Shown piece by piece: positions 7,877-16,727 of a stretch of 41,065 nt of DNA (position 1 is its first letter; every line of letters begins with the position of its first letter). The position numbers were made by a program, and so were the translations under genes. The notes below the pieces were generated by a model that saw only the letters and a program-made list of their open reading frames with translations, was not told the DNA's origin and did no database searches. This stretch comes from Chloroflexota bacterium (GTDB taxonomy: Bacteria > Chloroflexota > Dehalococcoidia > Lucifugimonadales > Australimonadaceae). The stretch is from contig JAPPHT010000071.1 in assembly GCA_028874795.1 (NCBI GenBank), positions 1 to 41,065 of the forward strand. Direction: 5' to 3'.

Positions 7877-8404
7877 GTGGCGTTCGACAACCTCTTCTCC
7901 GAGATCGTGTTCTGGGCGCTGGCGGTGGTCACCATCGGGTCGGCTGCGCTGGTGGTGCACCTCCGCAGCATCTTCCGCGCTGCGCTGATGCTCGTGGTGA
8001 GCTTCCTGGGCATCGCGGGGATCTTCGCGATGGTGAACGCGGAGTTCCTCGCCGTCGTACAGGTGCTGGTCTACGGCGGCGGCATCGCGGTCCTGGTGAT
8101 ATTCGCAGTGATGATGACGCGCGACGTGGACACGGGGAACCGCTCGACGGCCGTGCAACCCGTGGCGCTCGTGATGGGCGTTGCGCTTCTGGCCGCGCTC
8201 GCGTACAGCATCGTGCAGGCGGAGTGGGCGCTGCTGCCCGACTCGCTACCGGCGCCCATCGCGACCGTGTTCGTAGAGACCCCGACGCAACTGGGACGGC
8301 TGCTCCTGAGCGACTACGTGCTGGCGTTCGAGGTGGCGGGTGTGCTGCTGCTGGCAGCGGTTATCGGGGCACTCTCGCTCGTGCGGGAGCGGCGCGATGC
8401 TTGA
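7877..8404 (+). CDS. nuoJ: NADH-quinone oxidoreductase subunit J
   Basis: This 175-residue membrane subunit has five hydrophobic helices. The third contains VLVYGGGIAVLVIFAVMM, the pi-bulge helix typical of NuoJ. The GTG start lies 2 nt after the nuoI stop. The last 8 nt overlap nuoK. Confidence 0.93.
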   Translation: MAFDNLFSEIVFWALAVVTIGSAALVVHLRSIFRAALMLVVSFLGIAGIFAMVNAEFLAVVQVLVYGGGIAVLVIFAVMMTRDVDTGNRSTAVQPVALVMGVALLAALAYSIVQAEWALLPDSLPAPIATVFVETPTQLGRLLLSDYVLAFEVAGVLLLAAVIGALSLVRERRDA

Positions 8405-8741
8405 GCGGCTGCTCATCATCTCGGCGATCCTGTTCTGCATCGGGCTCTACGGGGTGCTGTCGCGCAGGCACATGATCGCGGTGCTCATGTCCGTAGAGCT
8501 CATGTTCAACGCGGTGAACGTGGCGCTGGTCGCGTTCTCGCGCTACACCGTTCCGGCGGTGAATCGGCTGTCCGGCTCGCACGTGGGCATGGAGCGTTTC
8601 GTGCTGGAGGGCCAGACGCTGGCGGTGTTCGTCATCGTGGTCGCGGCGGCGGAGGTGGCGCTGGGCCTGGCGCTCATCATCGCGCTGGCCCGCAGACGCG
8701 ACACGGTCCATATCTCAGACCTCAATACGCTGCGGCGTTAG
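8397..8741 (+). CDS. nuoK: NADH-quinone oxidoreductase subunit K
   Basis: This 114-residue, three-helix membrane subunit carries the conserved proton-path glutamates: VLMSVELMFNAVN in helix 2 and VVAAAEVALGLALIIAL in helix 3. It is slightly longer than the usual 100 residues because of a loop (RLSGSHVGMERFVLEG) between helices 2 and 3. The ATG lies inside the end of nuoJ (8-nt overlap), so the two are translationally coupled. Confidence 0.93.
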   Translation: MLERLLIISAILFCIGLYGVLSRRHMIAVLMSVELMFNAVNVALVAFSRYTVPAVNRLSGSHVGMERFVLEGQTLAVFVIVVAAAEVALGLALIIALARRRDTVHISDLNTLRR

Positions 8742-8751
8742 CGGGACCTGC

Positions 8752-8946
8752 ATGTGGGTTGACTACAAGAGAGCACCGAACCTGATGCTCGCCGAGATGT
8801 GGAAGGAGATCCTCGAGGGCGAGGGTCTGCCCGTCCGCCTGCTGCCGGAAGGCGGCCTGCTGGAGTACAGCGAGACGTCGGCGTTCCGCATCATGGTGCC
8901 ACGGGGCCGCGAGCACGTTGCGGACGAGATCCTGAGGAAGCTGTAG
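8752..8946 (+). CDS. Small DUF2007-like protein inside the nuo operon
   Basis: This 64-residue soluble protein lies 10 nt after nuoK and 3 nt before nuoL. The sequence (LMLAEMWKEILEGEGLPVRL, then SAFRIMVPRGREHVADEIL) follows the beta-alpha-beta pattern of DUF2007, a PII-like 'putative signal transducing protein' family. In that family a residue string near an N-terminal Asn/Glu and the LP.R...G hallmark recur. It is not a standard complex I subunit. Tight spacing on both sides means it is made with the complex, so an assembly or regulatory role is possible, but this is inference. Family assignment is moderate. Confidence 0.7.
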   Translation: MWVDYKRAPNLMLAEMWKEILEGEGLPVRLLPEGGLLEYSETSAFRIMVPRGREHVADEILRKL

Positions 8947-8949
8947 GCG

Positions 8950-10959
8950 ATGCTCCCGGAAGCAGCAGCGTGGCTCATCATCGGCCTGCCGCTCCTGGCG
9001 GGGGTGTTCAGCATCGCCGTGCTCAGGCCGTGGCGCCGCTCGCTCTGGCGGTACGCCGGCCATGTGGGGATCGCCGGCACGGGCGCTGCGTTCGTGCTGA
9101 GCCTCATCGCCGTCAACGGCGCGATGGGCAACGGCGACGCGGGCTACGAACCGCATGCCTGGTTCGCTGTCGGTGCGCTCGGAGCGCAGGACGGCTTCGA
9201 GATGACGGTGGGCATCTTCCTCGACCCGCTGTCCGCCATCATGGCGGCGGTCGTTTCGGGCGTCAGCATGGTCGTGCAGGTGTTCTCACTGGGCTACATG
9301 CGCAAGGAATCCGACGACGCGAACGGCGAGTGGAGCGACTACCCGCGCTACTTCACGTACATGTCGCTGTTCACCGCCTCGATGCTGGGGCTGGTGCTGG
9401 CGTACAACCTCATCCAACTGTTCGTGTTCTGGGAGCTGGTGGGGCTCTTCTCCTACCTGCTCATCGGTTTCTGGTACCACCGCCCGGCGGCGGCGGCGGC
9501 GGCGAAGAAGGCGTTCATCGTTACGAGGATCGGCGATTTCGGGTTCATGCTCGGCATCCTCTACCTGTTCCTGAACCGGGGCGAGTTCACGGCCCTGGGG
9601 CTGAACCCGTTCGAGATTCCGGCCATCCTCGACGCCGCACCGATGCTCTCCGCAGGCGTGGCGACGTGGGTTGCCCTGGGGCTGTTCGCGGGCGCGGCAG
9701 GCAAGTCGGCGCAGTTCCCGCTGCATACGTGGCTGCCGGACGCGATGGAGGGTCCGACGCCGGTCAGTTCGCTGATCCACGCGGCCACCATGGTCGCCGC
9801 GGGCGTATTCCTCGTGGCGCGGCTGTTCGGGCTGTTCGAGGAGAGCGCGGCGGCGATGAACACGGTCGCTATCATCGGAGGCTTCACTGCAGTGTTCGCC
9901 GCGGCGATGGGCCTCGCAGCGAACGACATCAAGCGCGTGCTGGCATTCTCGACGGTCAGCCAGCTCGGCTACATGTTCCTCGCGCTGGGGGTGGGCGCGC
10001 CGGGCGTAGCGATGTTCCACCTGTTCAACCACGCGTTCTTCAAGTGCCTGCTCTTCCTGGGAGCGGGGTCGGTACACCACTCGGTACATACGTTCGACAT
10101 GCGGTACATGGGCGGCATCCGGCGGTGGATGCCCATCACCTACCTGACGACGCTCGTCGGCGGGTTGAGCCTCGCGGGGATATTCCCGCTCGCAGGCTTC
10201 TGGAGCAAGGACGAGATCCTGACCACGGCGTGGAGCGGGTCGCACGCGGCGAACAGCGGAGTGTCGCAGCTCGTGTTCTGGCTGGCGCTCGCCGCGGCGT
10301 TCATGACCGCGTTCTACGTCTTCCGGCTCATCATCATGGCGTTCCACGACGACTTCCGTGGCGGCATCGACTCGGTGCCGCACGAGGAGCGCATCCCGGA
10401 CGAAGCGCACCACCACGTGCACCGGCATGAGTCGCCGCTCGTGATGAAGCTGCCGCTCCTCGTGCTGGCCGTGTTCGCTGTGGGCTCGGGGTTCGTGGCG
10501 AATTCGCTCGTCGATCTCGGACCTGTCCCCGCGCACTGGTTCTCGCACCTGCTGCACGAGGACGCGCCGAAGTTCAACATCGCCATCGCGCTCACGTCGA
10601 CGCTGGTTGCGGTCGCCGGGATCGGTCTCGCGGTGCTGGTCTACGGAACGCGGACCGTGTCGTTCGACGGCCTCGGACGCCTCTGGCGGTTCGTGCACCG
10701 GCTGCTGGTGCAGCGGTTCTACATGGACGCGCTCTACGAAGACCTCATCGTCCGCCGTGCGCTCTACCGCGGGCTGTTCCTCGTCTCCGACTGGTTCGAC
10801 CGCCGGATCGTGGATGGGGTGGCCGACCTCGCGGGCTGGCTGGGGCGCAACAGCGGACGCGCCATCGCCCAGCTCCAGACGGGCCACATCCAGGTGTACG
10901 GCGTGGGCGTCTCCATGGGCGCCGCGGTGATCCTCATCTTCTACCTGATGCAACGCTGA
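8950..10959 (+). CDS. nuoL: NADH-quinone oxidoreductase subunit L
   Basis: This distal antiporter-like proton-pumping subunit has 669 residues. Signatures: YFTYMSLFTASMLGLVLAYN and FWELVGLFSYLLIGFWYHRP (conserved Glu of helix 5), GKSAQFPLHTWLPDAMEGPT (Lys of helix 7 and the broken helix), FSTVSQLGYMFLALG, and FWSKDEILT. A His-rich loop (EAHHHVHRHES) follows about residue 478, then the long C-terminal segment expected for the lateral helix. It starts 3 nt after the DUF2007-like gene and ends 4 nt before nuoM. Confidence 0.96.
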   Translation: MLPEAAAWLIIGLPLLAGVFSIAVLRPWRRSLWRYAGHVGIAGTGAAFVLSLIAVNGAMGNGDAGYEPHAWFAVGALGAQDGFEMTVGIFLDPLSAIMAAVVSGVSMVVQVFSLGYMRKESDDANGEWSDYPRYFTYMSLFTASMLGLVLAYNLIQLFVFWELVGLFSYLLIGFWYHRPAAAAAAKKAFIVTRIGDFGFMLGILYLFLNRGEFTALGLNPFEIPAILDAAPMLSAGVATWVALGLFAGAAGKSAQFPLHTWLPDAMEGPTPVSSLIHAATMVAAGVFLVARLFGLFEESAAAMNTVAIIGGFTAVFAAAMGLAANDIKRVLAFSTVSQLGYMFLALGVGAPGVAMFHLFNHAFFKCLLFLGAGSVHHSVHTFDMRYMGGIRRWMPITYLTTLVGGLSLAGIFPLAGFWSKDEILTTAWSGSHAANSGVSQLVFWLALAAAFMTAFYVFRLIIMAFHDDFRGGIDSVPHEERIPDEAHHHVHRHESPLVMKLPLLVLAVFAVGSGFVANSLVDLGPVPAHWFSHLLHEDAPKFNIAIALTSTLVAVAGIGLAVLVYGTRTVSFDGLGRLWRFVHRLLVQRFYMDALYEDLIVRRALYRGLFLVSDWFDRRIVDGVADLAGWLGRNSGRAIAQLQTGHIQVYGVGVSMGAAVILIFYLMQR

Positions 10960-10963
10960 GCAG

Positions 10964-12475
10964 ATGCTGACCGCAATCACATTCGTACCGATGATCGGCG
11001 CCGCGCTGGCTCTGGCAGTGCGCGGCTCCGCGCGGACGACGCGCCTCATCGCGCTCACAACCGTGCTCGCGGAGCTTGGGCTGACCATCTCCATGTACGT
11101 GATCTTCAACGCGCAGGGGGACACCTATCAGTTCGTGCAGCGCGCGCCGTGGGTCTCCGCGTTCGGCATCGAGTTCCTGATGGGCGTGGACGGCCTGAGC
11201 GCGCCGCTGGTCCTGCTGAACGGCATCCTCGGTGTGGCCGCCGTGCTGGTGTCGTGGCGGGTGGAAACGCGCGTCCGCGAGTACTTCATGTGGCTGCTGT
11301 TGCTGCAGGGCGCGGTCATGGGCGTCTTCGCGTCGCTGGACATGATCCTGTTCTTCATCTTCTGGGAACTGGAACTCGTGCCGATGTTCTTCCTCATCTC
11401 CATCTGGGGCACGGGGCGCAAAGACTACTCGGCGATGAAGTTCCTGCTGTTCACCTTCCTCGGTTCCGCGTTCATGTTCGCGGCCATCCTCGCGCTCTAC
11501 TTCTCGTTCCCGGCCGGCGAGCGCACGTTCGACATGACGGCGCTCATCCACAAGGACCTGACCAACCTCATCGTGCCGTCGTCGCTGGTGTTCAGCGGCT
11601 TCCTCGTGGCGTTCGCGGTGAAGCTCCCCATCGTGCCCCTCCACACGTGGCTGCCCGACGCCCATACGGACGCGCCCACGGCGGTCAGCGTGATGCTGGC
11701 GGGCGTGCTGCTGAAGATGGGCGGCTACGGCCTGTTGCGCATCAATGCCGGGATGTTCCCGGACGAGCTCGCGGCGGCAGCGCCGCTGCTGGCGGTACTC
11801 GCGGTGGTCAACGTGCTGTACGGGGCATTCATCGTGATGCGCCAGACCGACCTGAAGCGCCTCGTCGCATACAGCAGCGTGAGCCACATGGGCTTCGTCG
11901 TGCTGGGCCTCGCATCGGTCGGCGCGGGGACGGCGCAGCTGGACGGCACGGGGCTGAACGGGGCGGCGATGCAGCTGTTCACCCACGGCACGATTACGGG
12001 ACTGTTGTTCGTGGTCGTCGGTCTGGTGTACGACCGTGCGCACACGCGGCACATAGCGGACATGGGCGGGCTCTCAGGGCGCATGCCGCTCATCGCCGTC
12101 GGCTTCATGATCGCGGGGCTGGCGTCGCTCGGCCTGCCGACGACGAGCGGGTTCGTCGCCGAGATCATGGTGTTCCTCGGTACGTTCCCGGCGTACGGCC
12201 TGGCGACGGCGCTGTCCGCGTTCGGTGTCGTGCTTGCCGCGGGCTACATCCTGTGGACCGCACAGCGCACGATGTTCGGCCCGCCTCTGGAGCGATGGGC
12301 GCACCTCGAGGATGCAACGCGCGTGGACGTCGCCGCGATGGGCGTGCTCATCGTGCCCATCTTCGTGTTCGGGGTCTACCCCGCGCTGCTGACGGACGTG
12401 TTCGACGCCGGCATCGCGCCCATCATCGCGTCCTTCGCCGAGGGCGCGTCCCTTGTCGCGGGACAGGGAGGGTAG
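10964..12475 (+). CDS. nuoM: NADH-quinone oxidoreductase subunit M
   Basis: This 503-residue antiporter-like pump subunit has FFIFWELELVPMFFLISIWG (helix 5 Glu), KLPIVPLHTWLPDAHTDAPT with following KMGGYGLLR, and YSSVSHMGFVVLGLAS. About 14 hydrophobic helices are seen. It lies between nuoL (4-nt gap) and nuoN (3-nt gap). Confidence 0.96.
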   Translation: MLTAITFVPMIGAALALAVRGSARTTRLIALTTVLAELGLTISMYVIFNAQGDTYQFVQRAPWVSAFGIEFLMGVDGLSAPLVLLNGILGVAAVLVSWRVETRVREYFMWLLLLQGAVMGVFASLDMILFFIFWELELVPMFFLISIWGTGRKDYSAMKFLLFTFLGSAFMFAAILALYFSFPAGERTFDMTALIHKDLTNLIVPSSLVFSGFLVAFAVKLPIVPLHTWLPDAHTDAPTAVSVMLAGVLLKMGGYGLLRINAGMFPDELAAAAPLLAVLAVVNVLYGAFIVMRQTDLKRLVAYSSVSHMGFVVLGLASVGAGTAQLDGTGLNGAAMQLFTHGTITGLLFVVVGLVYDRAHTRHIADMGGLSGRMPLIAVGFMIAGLASLGLPTTSGFVAEIMVFLGTFPAYGLATALSAFGVVLAAGYILWTAQRTMFGPPLERWAHLEDATRVDVAAMGVLIVPIFVFGVYPALLTDVFDAGIAPIIASFAEGASLVAGQGG

Positions 12476-12478
12476 CGC

Positions 12479-13990
12479 GTGGGCATCACAGCCAGAGACC
12501 TCTTCCTCATCGCGCCGGAGCTTGCGCTCACGGTGGGGGCGACCGTCGTGGTGCTCTCAGGCCTCGTCTCCCGGCAACGGCAGTTGACGCTCGTGCTCGC
12601 GCTGCTCGGCCTCGCTGTTACGTTCGCGTTCGCCATCGCCCTCTGGGACAACGTACACGCGAACGGGGCGCAGTCCGCTTTCAACGACTCGCTCATCGTC
12701 GACAAGTTCGCGCTCTACATCAAGTTCCTCGTCGCCGGGACCGCGGCTCTGGTGCTCATCGCGAGTTCGGAGTACGCGGAACGCTTCCGCCCGTACGGAT
12801 CGGAGTTCACGGGCCTGGTGCTCTTCTCGGCGGCCGGGCTGATGCTGCTGGCGGCGGCAGCCGACCTCATCACCATCTACGTCTCGCTGGAGCTCGCGAC
12901 GCTGCCGGTGGTGGCGCTGGCGGCGTTCGTCAGGACGCGGATAGCGCCCATCGAGGCGGGCGTGAAGTATCTGCTCCTCTCCGCCGTGTCGTCGGCGTTC
13001 CTCCTGTACGGGTTCGCGTTCCTGTACGGCGCATCGGGAACGATGCAGGTCGTGGGCGGCAGCAGCGGGGCGCCAACCATCGCGCAGGCGTTGGGCGAAG
13101 GCAGCCCGGACGTGCCGTTCGGAGGCCTCGCGATCATGGCCGGGGCCATCCTCGCGACTGCCGGTTTCGGTTTCAAGCTGTCCATGGTGCCATTCCAGAT
13201 GTGGACACCGGACGTGTACGAGGGCGCACCCACGCCGGTGGGCGCGTTCCTGGCCACAGCCAGCAAGGCCGCGGCGTTCGCAGTGGTGCTGCGGCTGTTC
13301 TACGAGGCGCTGGGCGGCTCGTCGGCCGATTGGTCGACGCTCTTTGCGGCGCTCGCGGCCATCACGATGACGATAGGGAACCTGGTCGCGATAGTGCAGA
13401 GCAACGTGAAGCGCCTGCTTGGCTACAGCGCCATCGCACACGCGGGGTACCTGCTCATCGGCGTGGCGGCCGTGACGGCGCACGGACAGGAGACGCAGGA
13501 CGCGGCCGGCATCTCGAGCGTTCTCTTCTACCTGGCCGGCTACGCGGCGATGACGCTCGCTGCATTCTTCGCCGTCATCGTTCTGACGCAGCGCAGCGGC
13601 GACGAGCGCATCGAGGCGATGGCGGGCATGGGGAAACGTGCCCCGCTCGCGGCGCTCGCGCTGGCGGTCGCGCTGCTGGGTCTCACGGGCATCCCGCCGA
13701 CGGTAGGGTTCATGGGCAAACTCTTCCTGTTCAACGCCGCCGTGAACTCGGGGCTGGTCTGGCTCGCGGTCGTCGGCGCCGTCAACTCGGTCGTGTCCGC
13801 GTATTACTACGTGGGCATCATCCGCACGATGTACCTTCGCGAGCCTGCAGGAGACGCCTCTCCCGTCGCCGCTGCATTCTCCGGGAGGCTCACGCTGTGG
13901 ATAACGGTGGCGGCGATACTCGTGCTCGGGTTCTGGCCGGGCGGGCTGCTCGAGGTCGCACGCACCGCCGCGAGCGGGCTGGTCTCCTGA
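12479..13990 (+). CDS. nuoN: NADH-quinone oxidoreductase subunit N
   Basis: This third antiporter-like subunit has 503 residues and a GTG start 3 nt after the nuoM stop. Signatures: TIYVSLELATLPVVALAAF (helix 5 Glu), GFKLSMVPFQMWTPDVYEGA, FLATASKAAAF, and YSAIAHAGYLLIG. It is the last gene of the operon. The next 45 nt to the methyltransferase hold no obvious terminator hairpin. Confidence 0.95.
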   Translation: MGITARDLFLIAPELALTVGATVVVLSGLVSRQRQLTLVLALLGLAVTFAFAIALWDNVHANGAQSAFNDSLIVDKFALYIKFLVAGTAALVLIASSEYAERFRPYGSEFTGLVLFSAAGLMLLAAAADLITIYVSLELATLPVVALAAFVRTRIAPIEAGVKYLLLSAVSSAFLLYGFAFLYGASGTMQVVGGSSGAPTIAQALGEGSPDVPFGGLAIMAGAILATAGFGFKLSMVPFQMWTPDVYEGAPTPVGAFLATASKAAAFAVVLRLFYEALGGSSADWSTLFAALAAITMTIGNLVAIVQSNVKRLLGYSAIAHAGYLLIGVAAVTAHGQETQDAAGISSVLFYLAGYAAMTLAAFFAVIVLTQRSGDERIEAMAGMGKRAPLAALALAVALLGLTGIPPTVGFMGKLFLFNAAVNSGLVWLAVVGAVNSVVSAYYYVGIIRTMYLREPAGDASPVAAAFSGRLTLWITVAAILVLGFWPGGLLEVARTAASGLVS

Positions 13991-14035
13991 CGCTGCGCGC
14001 CTCCACCTGCGCTGGCCACGTATGATGAGTCAGTG

Positions 14036-14797
14036 ATGACGTCCGAATCCAACCGCCTCTACGCGGACCTCGCCCACCTGTGGCCGCTGATGAGCCCGCC
14101 GGAGGACTACGCGGACGAGGGCGACTGCTGGCGAGGCGAGCTCCGCAAGCGGCTGGGCGCGGGCAGATGGCGCATCCTCGAACTCGGCACAGGCGGCGGA
14201 CACCTTCTGCACCACGTCGCCGACGGCTTCGACGCCACCGCGGTGGACCTCTCCGAAGGGATGCTCGCGCACTCGCGCCGCCTGAACCCGGACGTGACGC
14301 ACCACGTGGGGGACATGCGGACCGTACGCCTCGGGGAGACCTTCGACGCCGTGCTCATCCACGACGCCATCGACTACATGACGACCGAAGATGACCTGCG
14401 CGCAGCGTTCGGGACGGCGAGAGCGCACCTGCGCCCCGGCGGCCTGTTGCTCATGGCGCCGGACGACTACGTGGAGACGTTCGTTCCGCCTCGCATTTGG
14501 CACGAGACGCGACGCAAGGACGGGGCCGAGCTCACGTTCGTCGAGTATTCGTGGGACCCCGACCCGAACGACGCGCAGATAGAGACGGTCTACGTGTTCT
14601 TCTTCCAGGAGAACGACGCGTTGCGGGTGGAGGTGGACCGCCACGTGACGGGCCTGTTCTCCATCGGCACGTGGGAGCGGCTGCTCATCGAGTCAGGCTT
14701 CGAAGCGGAGCGCATCGACTATCCCCACAGCGAGAACGGCAGCGAGGCGTACCTGTGGATATGCACTGCGGCCAACGCAACCGCTCGCGTAGAATGA
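14036..14797 (+). CDS. Class I SAM-dependent methyltransferase
   Basis: The protein has about 253 residues. The SAM-binding motif I is RILELGTGGGHLLHHV (about residues 45-60), followed by ATAVDLSEGMLAHSRR (motif II acidic residue), a GDM motif, FDAVLIHDAIDYM (post-motif), and LRPGGLLLMAPD (motif III). This is the layout of a small-molecule-type methyltransferase (Methyltransf_25/11). The substrate cannot be told. Translation may begin at GTG 14033 or ATG 14036; no good Shine-Dalgarno is seen. It lies 45 nt after nuoN and 36 nt before an SDR gene on the same strand. Confidence 0.85.
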   Translation: MTSESNRLYADLAHLWPLMSPPEDYADEGDCWRGELRKRLGAGRWRILELGTGGGHLLHHVADGFDATAVDLSEGMLAHSRRLNPDVTHHVGDMRTVRLGETFDAVLIHDAIDYMTTEDDLRAAFGTARAHLRPGGLLLMAPDDYVETFVPPRIWHETRRKDGAELTFVEYSWDPDPNDAQIETVYVFFFQENDALRVEVDRHVTGLFSIGTWERLLIESGFEAERIDYPHSENGSEAYLWICTAANATARVE

Positions 14798-14833
14798 CGC
14801 GCACGACAGACGCATCGAACGGGAGAACAGCGC

Positions 14834-15655
14834 ATGGTGGAAGGCATAGCAGGCCGAGTGGCGATCGTCACCGGAGCGGGGCGCGGCATCGGGCAGGGCG
14901 TCGCATTGCGGCTGGCGCAGGAGGGCGCACACGTGGTTGCCAACGACCTCGATCAGGGGCCGCTGGACGAGACGCTGCGGCTGATAGCAGGATCCGGCGG
15001 AAGCGCCGTGGGGCTCGCGGCATCGGTGACGGACGCGGACATCGGGGAGCGGCTGGCGTCGCTGGCGGTGGAGCGTTTCCGGGGGCTGCACATCGTCGTG
15101 ACGGCGGCCGGCTTCCTCTGGGACGGGATGTTCCACCGGATGACCGATGAGCAGTTCAACGCCATCGTTGACGTGCACCTGGGCGGGACGTTCCGGGTGG
15201 TGCGCGACGCGTTCAAGGTGATGCGGGAGCACGCGCGGCAGGAGAAGGAACGTGGCGAGGCCGTGCCCGCGCGTCACATCGTCACCATCTCCTCGCTATC
15301 GGGGTTCGGGAACCTGGGACAAGCGAACTACTCCGCTGCGAAGGCCGGGATCGCGGGGCTTACGCGGACGGTGGCGATAGAGGGCGCGATGTTCAACGTG
15401 CTGGCGAACTCGATGGCGTTCGGGTTCATCGACACGCGGATGACGCGTGCGATGGAATCGCAGAGCGAGTTCGTGCAGGGAGCGCCCCAGGGCATACCGG
15501 AGGCCGCGCGCAACAGGGCGCTGGAAGCGATACCGCTCAAGCGCGCGGCGGCGGTCGAGGAGGCCGTTGGCCCGATCATCTTCCTCTGTTCCGACCTTTC
15601 GACTTACGTAACGGGGGCGCTGCTGGAAGTGAACGGCGGCGTGCATATCTCGTAG
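14834..15655 (+). CDS. Short-chain dehydrogenase/reductase, hydroxyacyl-dehydrogenase-like
   Basis: The protein has 273 residues and a Rossmann fold. The NAD(P)-binding motif is TGAGRGIGQG (13-22) and the acidic VANDLD at the end of beta 2 favours NAD. The catalytic residues are Ser in TISSLSG (about 153-154), Tyr166 and Lys170 in NYSAAKAG. The usual catalytic Asn is replaced by His115 in DVHLGGTF. That variant occurs in SDRs resembling the dehydrogenase domain of peroxisomal multifunctional enzyme type 2, so an acyl-CoA or related substrate is possible. An insertion (HARQEKERGEAVPARH) precedes the Ser strand. It is followed by an ABM-like gene. Confidence 0.88.
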   Translation: MVEGIAGRVAIVTGAGRGIGQGVALRLAQEGAHVVANDLDQGPLDETLRLIAGSGGSAVGLAASVTDADIGERLASLAVERFRGLHIVVTAAGFLWDGMFHRMTDEQFNAIVDVHLGGTFRVVRDAFKVMREHARQEKERGEAVPARHIVTISSLSGFGNLGQANYSAAKAGIAGLTRTVAIEGAMFNVLANSMAFGFIDTRMTRAMESQSEFVQGAPQGIPEAARNRALEAIPLKRAAAVEEAVGPIIFLCSDLSTYVTGALLEVNGGVHIS

Positions 15656-15712
15656 CGGAGCCGCGCACTGGTCCAGTCGTTCGAAGAGTACGAGGTCAAG
15701 CCACGCATCCAC

Positions 15713-16078
15713 GTGGTGGAGTACGTGCGGATCAGACGCTGCAGCCAGACGCTAGCGTTCATGCGGATGTCCATGCACGTCTATCACGTAGCGTGCGAGG
15801 CGGCGGGTTACTACGCCGGCGGCATACGGGCGAGGTGGTGGCGAGGGGAGTTCTACACCTACACGATATGGGAAGACCGCGAGGCGATGACCGCCTTCGT
15901 CCGCTCCGCCCCGCATGCGGACGCAGTGGCGCGTGTCCAGGAATTCGCGGGCCCTGGTTCCTGCTACGTCGAGTTCGTCAGCGAGGACCCCCCGGACTGG
16001 GATGACGCGCGGCGTCGCCTCTCTTCGCCGACCGGCTACTTCTCGCCGCCGCTCTGGGGGGACATCAGGGGACGTTGA
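15713..16078 (+). CDS. Small dimeric alpha/beta-barrel-like protein (ABM/DUF3291-like)
   Basis: This 121-residue protein has a pattern like that of antibiotic-biosynthesis-monooxygenase-type barrels and DUF3291: a first strand VEYVRIRR, then GYYAGGIRARWWRGEFYTYTI with WEDREAMTAFVRSAPH. The hallmark 'W-x-D/E-...-F.RS.PH' is present. Its chemistry is unknown. GTG at 15713 is the first usable start; the frame is open back to the SDR stop at 15655 but has no ATG, so the N-terminus may be longer. It is probably co-transcribed with the SDR. Its last 14 nt overlap the convergent HPP-family gene. Confidence 0.6.
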   Translation: MVEYVRIRRCSQTLAFMRMSMHVYHVACEAAGYYAGGIRARWWRGEFYTYTIWEDREAMTAFVRSAPHADAVARVQEFAGPGSCYVEFVSEDPPDWDDARRRLSSPTGYFSPPLWGDIRGR

Positions 16079-16724
16079 AAAAGTCGTAGAGGCGGTCTTT
16101 GAGCACGGCGTGGACGGCCGCCAGCAGCAGCACCATCGTTCCCAGAAACACCACGAGCGCCCAGTCCACTCCGTGCGCGACGACGGCAAGGGCGGTGCCC
16201 GCGGCAGGCGCATGCTCGGTATCCGTCAGCGCCATCAGCAGCATCGCCAGGCCGACGGTGAGCGCGGCGTAGAACCCGAACAGCAGGGAGAACTCCCCCG
16301 AGAACTGTGCGCCGCTGAGATACTCGACGACGAAGTAGACCAGTGAGGCGGCTGCAACAGCCACCGCGTGCCCACCGATGCTGTGCCGCGGCTGTGCAGT
16401 CACGTTGTGCGGACCGATGAACAGGATGAACGCGGTTGAGGCAATAGCGGCGACGAGAACGGCACGGGCGACGCTATCCCCGGTGAGGAGGTCGGCAGCC
16501 CAGAGGGCCAGCATGAGCGATACCGCAGCCAGCCCCACCTGGAAGAAATAGACGCGGAGCAGGATGCGGCCACGCGTCCCATACGTGAGCCTGGGGTTGA
16601 TGAGCAGCGCGCGCCTGCGCAGGGGAGGAGAACGGTGCTCCGGCCGTTGTGCAGTGCCGGAGCGGACCCTCCGGCGAGCCGGGAGACGGAGCCTCGAGAC
16701 GGGGTTAGTGAAGCGCTGCCTCAT
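16065..16724 (-). CDS. HPP-family integral membrane protein
   Basis: The protein has about 219 residues. A basic N-terminal tail of about 50 residues is followed by at least five hydrophobic helices. The HPP-family core is recognisable: AFILFIGPHNVTAQPRHSIG, then a helix and GLAMLLMALTDTEHAPAAGT. Plant and cyanobacterial HPP proteins are linked to nitrite transport, but the function here is not known. The H-A-P at the name-giving motif replaces H-P-P. The ATG at 16724 lies just after the stop of the upstream gene, so the two are likely one transcript. The Arg-rich N-terminus may be over-predicted. Confidence 0.75.
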   Translation of the reverse strand: MRQRFTNPVSRLRLPARRRVRSGTAQRPEHRSPPLRRRALLINPRLTYGTRGRILLRVYFFQVGLAAVSLMLALWAADLLTGDSVARAVLVAAIASTAFILFIGPHNVTAQPRHSIGGHAVAVAAASLVYFVVEYLSGAQFSGEFSLLFGFYAALTVGLAMLLMALTDTEHAPAAGTALAVVAHGVDWALVVFLGTMVLLLAAVHAVLKDRLYDFFNVP

Positions 16725-16727
16725 CAA

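Noticed and set aside
9286-11124. Long minus-strand open frame (612 codons) opposite nuoL
   Set aside because: It is antisense to nuoL, highly biased in Arg, His and Glu, and has no family motif; it is a GC-rich shadow frame.
11149-14025. Plus-strand open frame of 958 codons across nuoM and nuoN
   Set aside because: It is a +1 shadow of two clear membrane-protein genes with Arg/Gly/Ala bias and no motif.
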